A stretch of 7,786 nt of DNA from JBCCQH01 sp039024435 (lineage in GTDB: Bacteria > Bacteroidota > Bacteroidia > J057 > JADKCL01). Every line of letters begins with the position of its first letter. The stretch's first letter is position 1. A program made the translations under genes and the position numbers. A model generated the notes under the pieces. The model made no database searches, was not told where the DNA came from, and saw only the letters and a program-made list of their open reading frames with translations. The stretch lies in contig JBCCQH010000180.1 in the NCBI GenBank assembly GCA_039024435.1, positions 1-7,786 of the forward strand. The letters run 5' to 3'. This document shows positions 6,783 through 7,786 of this stretch, one piece after another.

Positions 6783-6811
6783 TCTGCGAAAAACTGAAAA
6801 GTACCCCCCCC

Positions 6812-7786
6812 TCAAAAAATCCGGAGCTGGTCTGGTCCGCGTGCCCGGTTGGCTGCTTGGTTACGGGTGCGAAGCGCCTTTTCGGGGTCAGCGACAAAGG
6901 TTCTCAGGTCGATATAGGTGAACAGGTGCTGGCGCATTACGTCACAGAAGTTGGAAAAAGCCTATTTGCGAGATGTCCTTGAGAGGATGAGCTTGTAGAG
7001 CAAATGAGCAATCAGGCAACACCAGATTTGGATCTCGATGGCATTGACATTGTCCCCCAGGAAGTATTTGAGAGGGAAATTCTGCTTCAACCGTTTGAAA
7101 AGCAGTTCGATTTGCCAGCGCTGCCGGTAGAGCTCGGCAATCATTTGCCCAGCAACGGACTTGAGATTGGTCCAGAAGACCAGAGGCTCATCCGGTCGCG
7201 AAGGGTTGATCCATTCCACCCGGCGCAGTTCCAAAGTCCGCCCAGTTTTGGGAATGGAGATGTAAATGAGTTGATCGGACAGCAATTGCGGTATGGCATC
7301 GTCGGTGTCAAGTGCCTTGATAACCTCATAGGTAGCCTTTTTTCGCTCCCGGGTGACAAACCAGATCCCTTTTTGGGTCCATGATTCGAACAGCCGATAA
7401 TCTACGTAGGCCATATCAAAGACCAACATGTCGCCAGCAGAGGGCTTGAGTCCTTTGATGTAAGGTCGGTCATGGGCTGCGGCGGAGGAGTAACAAATGA
7501 ACTGTGGCAGATCTTCACGCGCATCCATGACGGTATGGACCTTGATCCCACCTTTTCGTTTACCATTGATCGGGATTCGCCCCACGGTTTTGAGCAGGCT
7601 GCTAAAGAGGCTTACCGTTGTTGAATCAATGATCAGCACCTTTCCCGAATAGCCCCGCCACTTTCGGCTGTCCGGTAAAGTGGGGGCCAATCGGCGGTAG
7701 AGTTCCTGGTAAATCTCAGCAAAGACGGTGCTGCTGCGGTTCTTGTTGGCATCCGAAATGGTACTTCTACGAGGAACATGGCTGAG
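6812..7786 (-). pseudogene. IS4-family transposase, interrupted by TAG and cut by the right edge
   Basis: DDE transposase that would cut and join IS ends. The frame is open to the right edge, beginning LSHVPRRSTISDANKNRSS, a block typical of these IS4-family enzymes, so the N-terminus is missing only because the window ends. Numbering from that edge, the triad is Asp54 (LIIDST), Asp124 (LVFDMAY) and Glu227 in YRQRWQIELLFKRLKQ. That last motif gives the full IS4 signature Y-x2-R-x3-E-x6-K. After SRTSRK a TAG at 6962-6964 stops translation. The same frame then continues for 49 codons (AFSNFCDVMRQHLFTYIDL and on to DQLRIF) to a TGA at 6812-6814. Relatives typically read KW-AFSN at this point, so TGG to TAG is the likely change. 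The part up to the TAG keeps all catalytic residues, so a shortened protein might still be made. Confidence 0.9.
6812..7786 (-). mobile_element. Partial insertion sequence of the IS4 family
   Basis: Defined here only by its transposase reading frame. The left boundary probably lies between 6740 and 6811, judging by where the neighbouring broken gene ends, but no terminal inverted repeat or target duplication can be recognised because the other end is outside the window. It sits directly upstream of the damaged 5' end of the transglutaminase-like pseudogene and may have removed that gene's start and promoter on insertion. Confidence 0.6.
6962..6964 (-). other. In-frame TAG in the transposase
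   Basis: Separates RTSRK from AFSNFCDVM in one continuous frame. Related IS4-family transposases usually have a tryptophan here, so a single G-to-A change is the simplest origin. It removes the last 50 or so residues but no catalytic residue. Confidence 0.75.

Noticed and set aside
6800..6811. Run of eight Cs as a possible regulatory or slippage tract
   Set aside because: It lies after the transposase stop and outside any reading frame I can support, so a copy change would have no visible effect.
7004..7384. 126-codon plus-strand ORF
   Set aside because: Antisense to the transposase, whose frame carries the full catalytic signature.

Overview
The window looks like a chromosomal segment of a marine or aquatic Bacteroidota. 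A Saprospiria/Lewinella-like lineage is the best guess, from the protein style, the lack of Shine-Dalgarno sequences before the starts, a Bacteroidota-type RHS repeat fragment, an IS4-family transposase and secreted glycosidases. That placement is inference, not something the sequence proves. Every recognisable gene lies on the minus strand, so the biological order runs from high to low coordinates.

Right part (about 5.2-7.8 kb) is a graveyard of broken genes. It holds an IS4-family transposase that runs off the right edge, keeps its catalytic residues and is cut by an in-frame TAG near its C-terminus (6812-7786). Next is a decayed transglutaminase-like gene with no usable start, an in-frame TAG and a frameshift at a 10-bp tandem repeat (5495-6737). 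Then comes a roughly 100-residue piece of an RHS-repeat protein (about 5200-5490).

Middle part (3918-5153) holds an intact, probably exported paralogue of the broken transglutaminase-like gene, with a plausible Cys-His-Asp triad. The two copies align over their whole length. The RHS fragment lies between them and is in frame with the intact copy. This part looks visibly more AT-rich than the glycosidase genes to its left, which fits acquired or rearranged DNA.

Left part (1-3717) is compact and intact. It holds a secreted GH20 beta-N-acetylhexosaminidase, a small tail-anchored TIR-domain protein, and 13 bp later the start of a secreted GH2 beta-mannosidase that runs off the left edge. The two glycosidases could act on neighbouring bonds of the N-glycan core or of related mannose/GlcNAc glycans. 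The TIR protein between them is an odd companion: it carries a candidate NADase glutamate and is probably held at the inner membrane.

The points most worth following are the unnamed transglutaminase-like pair with its reversible-looking 10-bp frameshift, the RHS remnant between the copies, and the membrane-anchored TIR gene inside a glycosidase cluster. I see no tRNA, rRNA, CRISPR array or convincing promoter.
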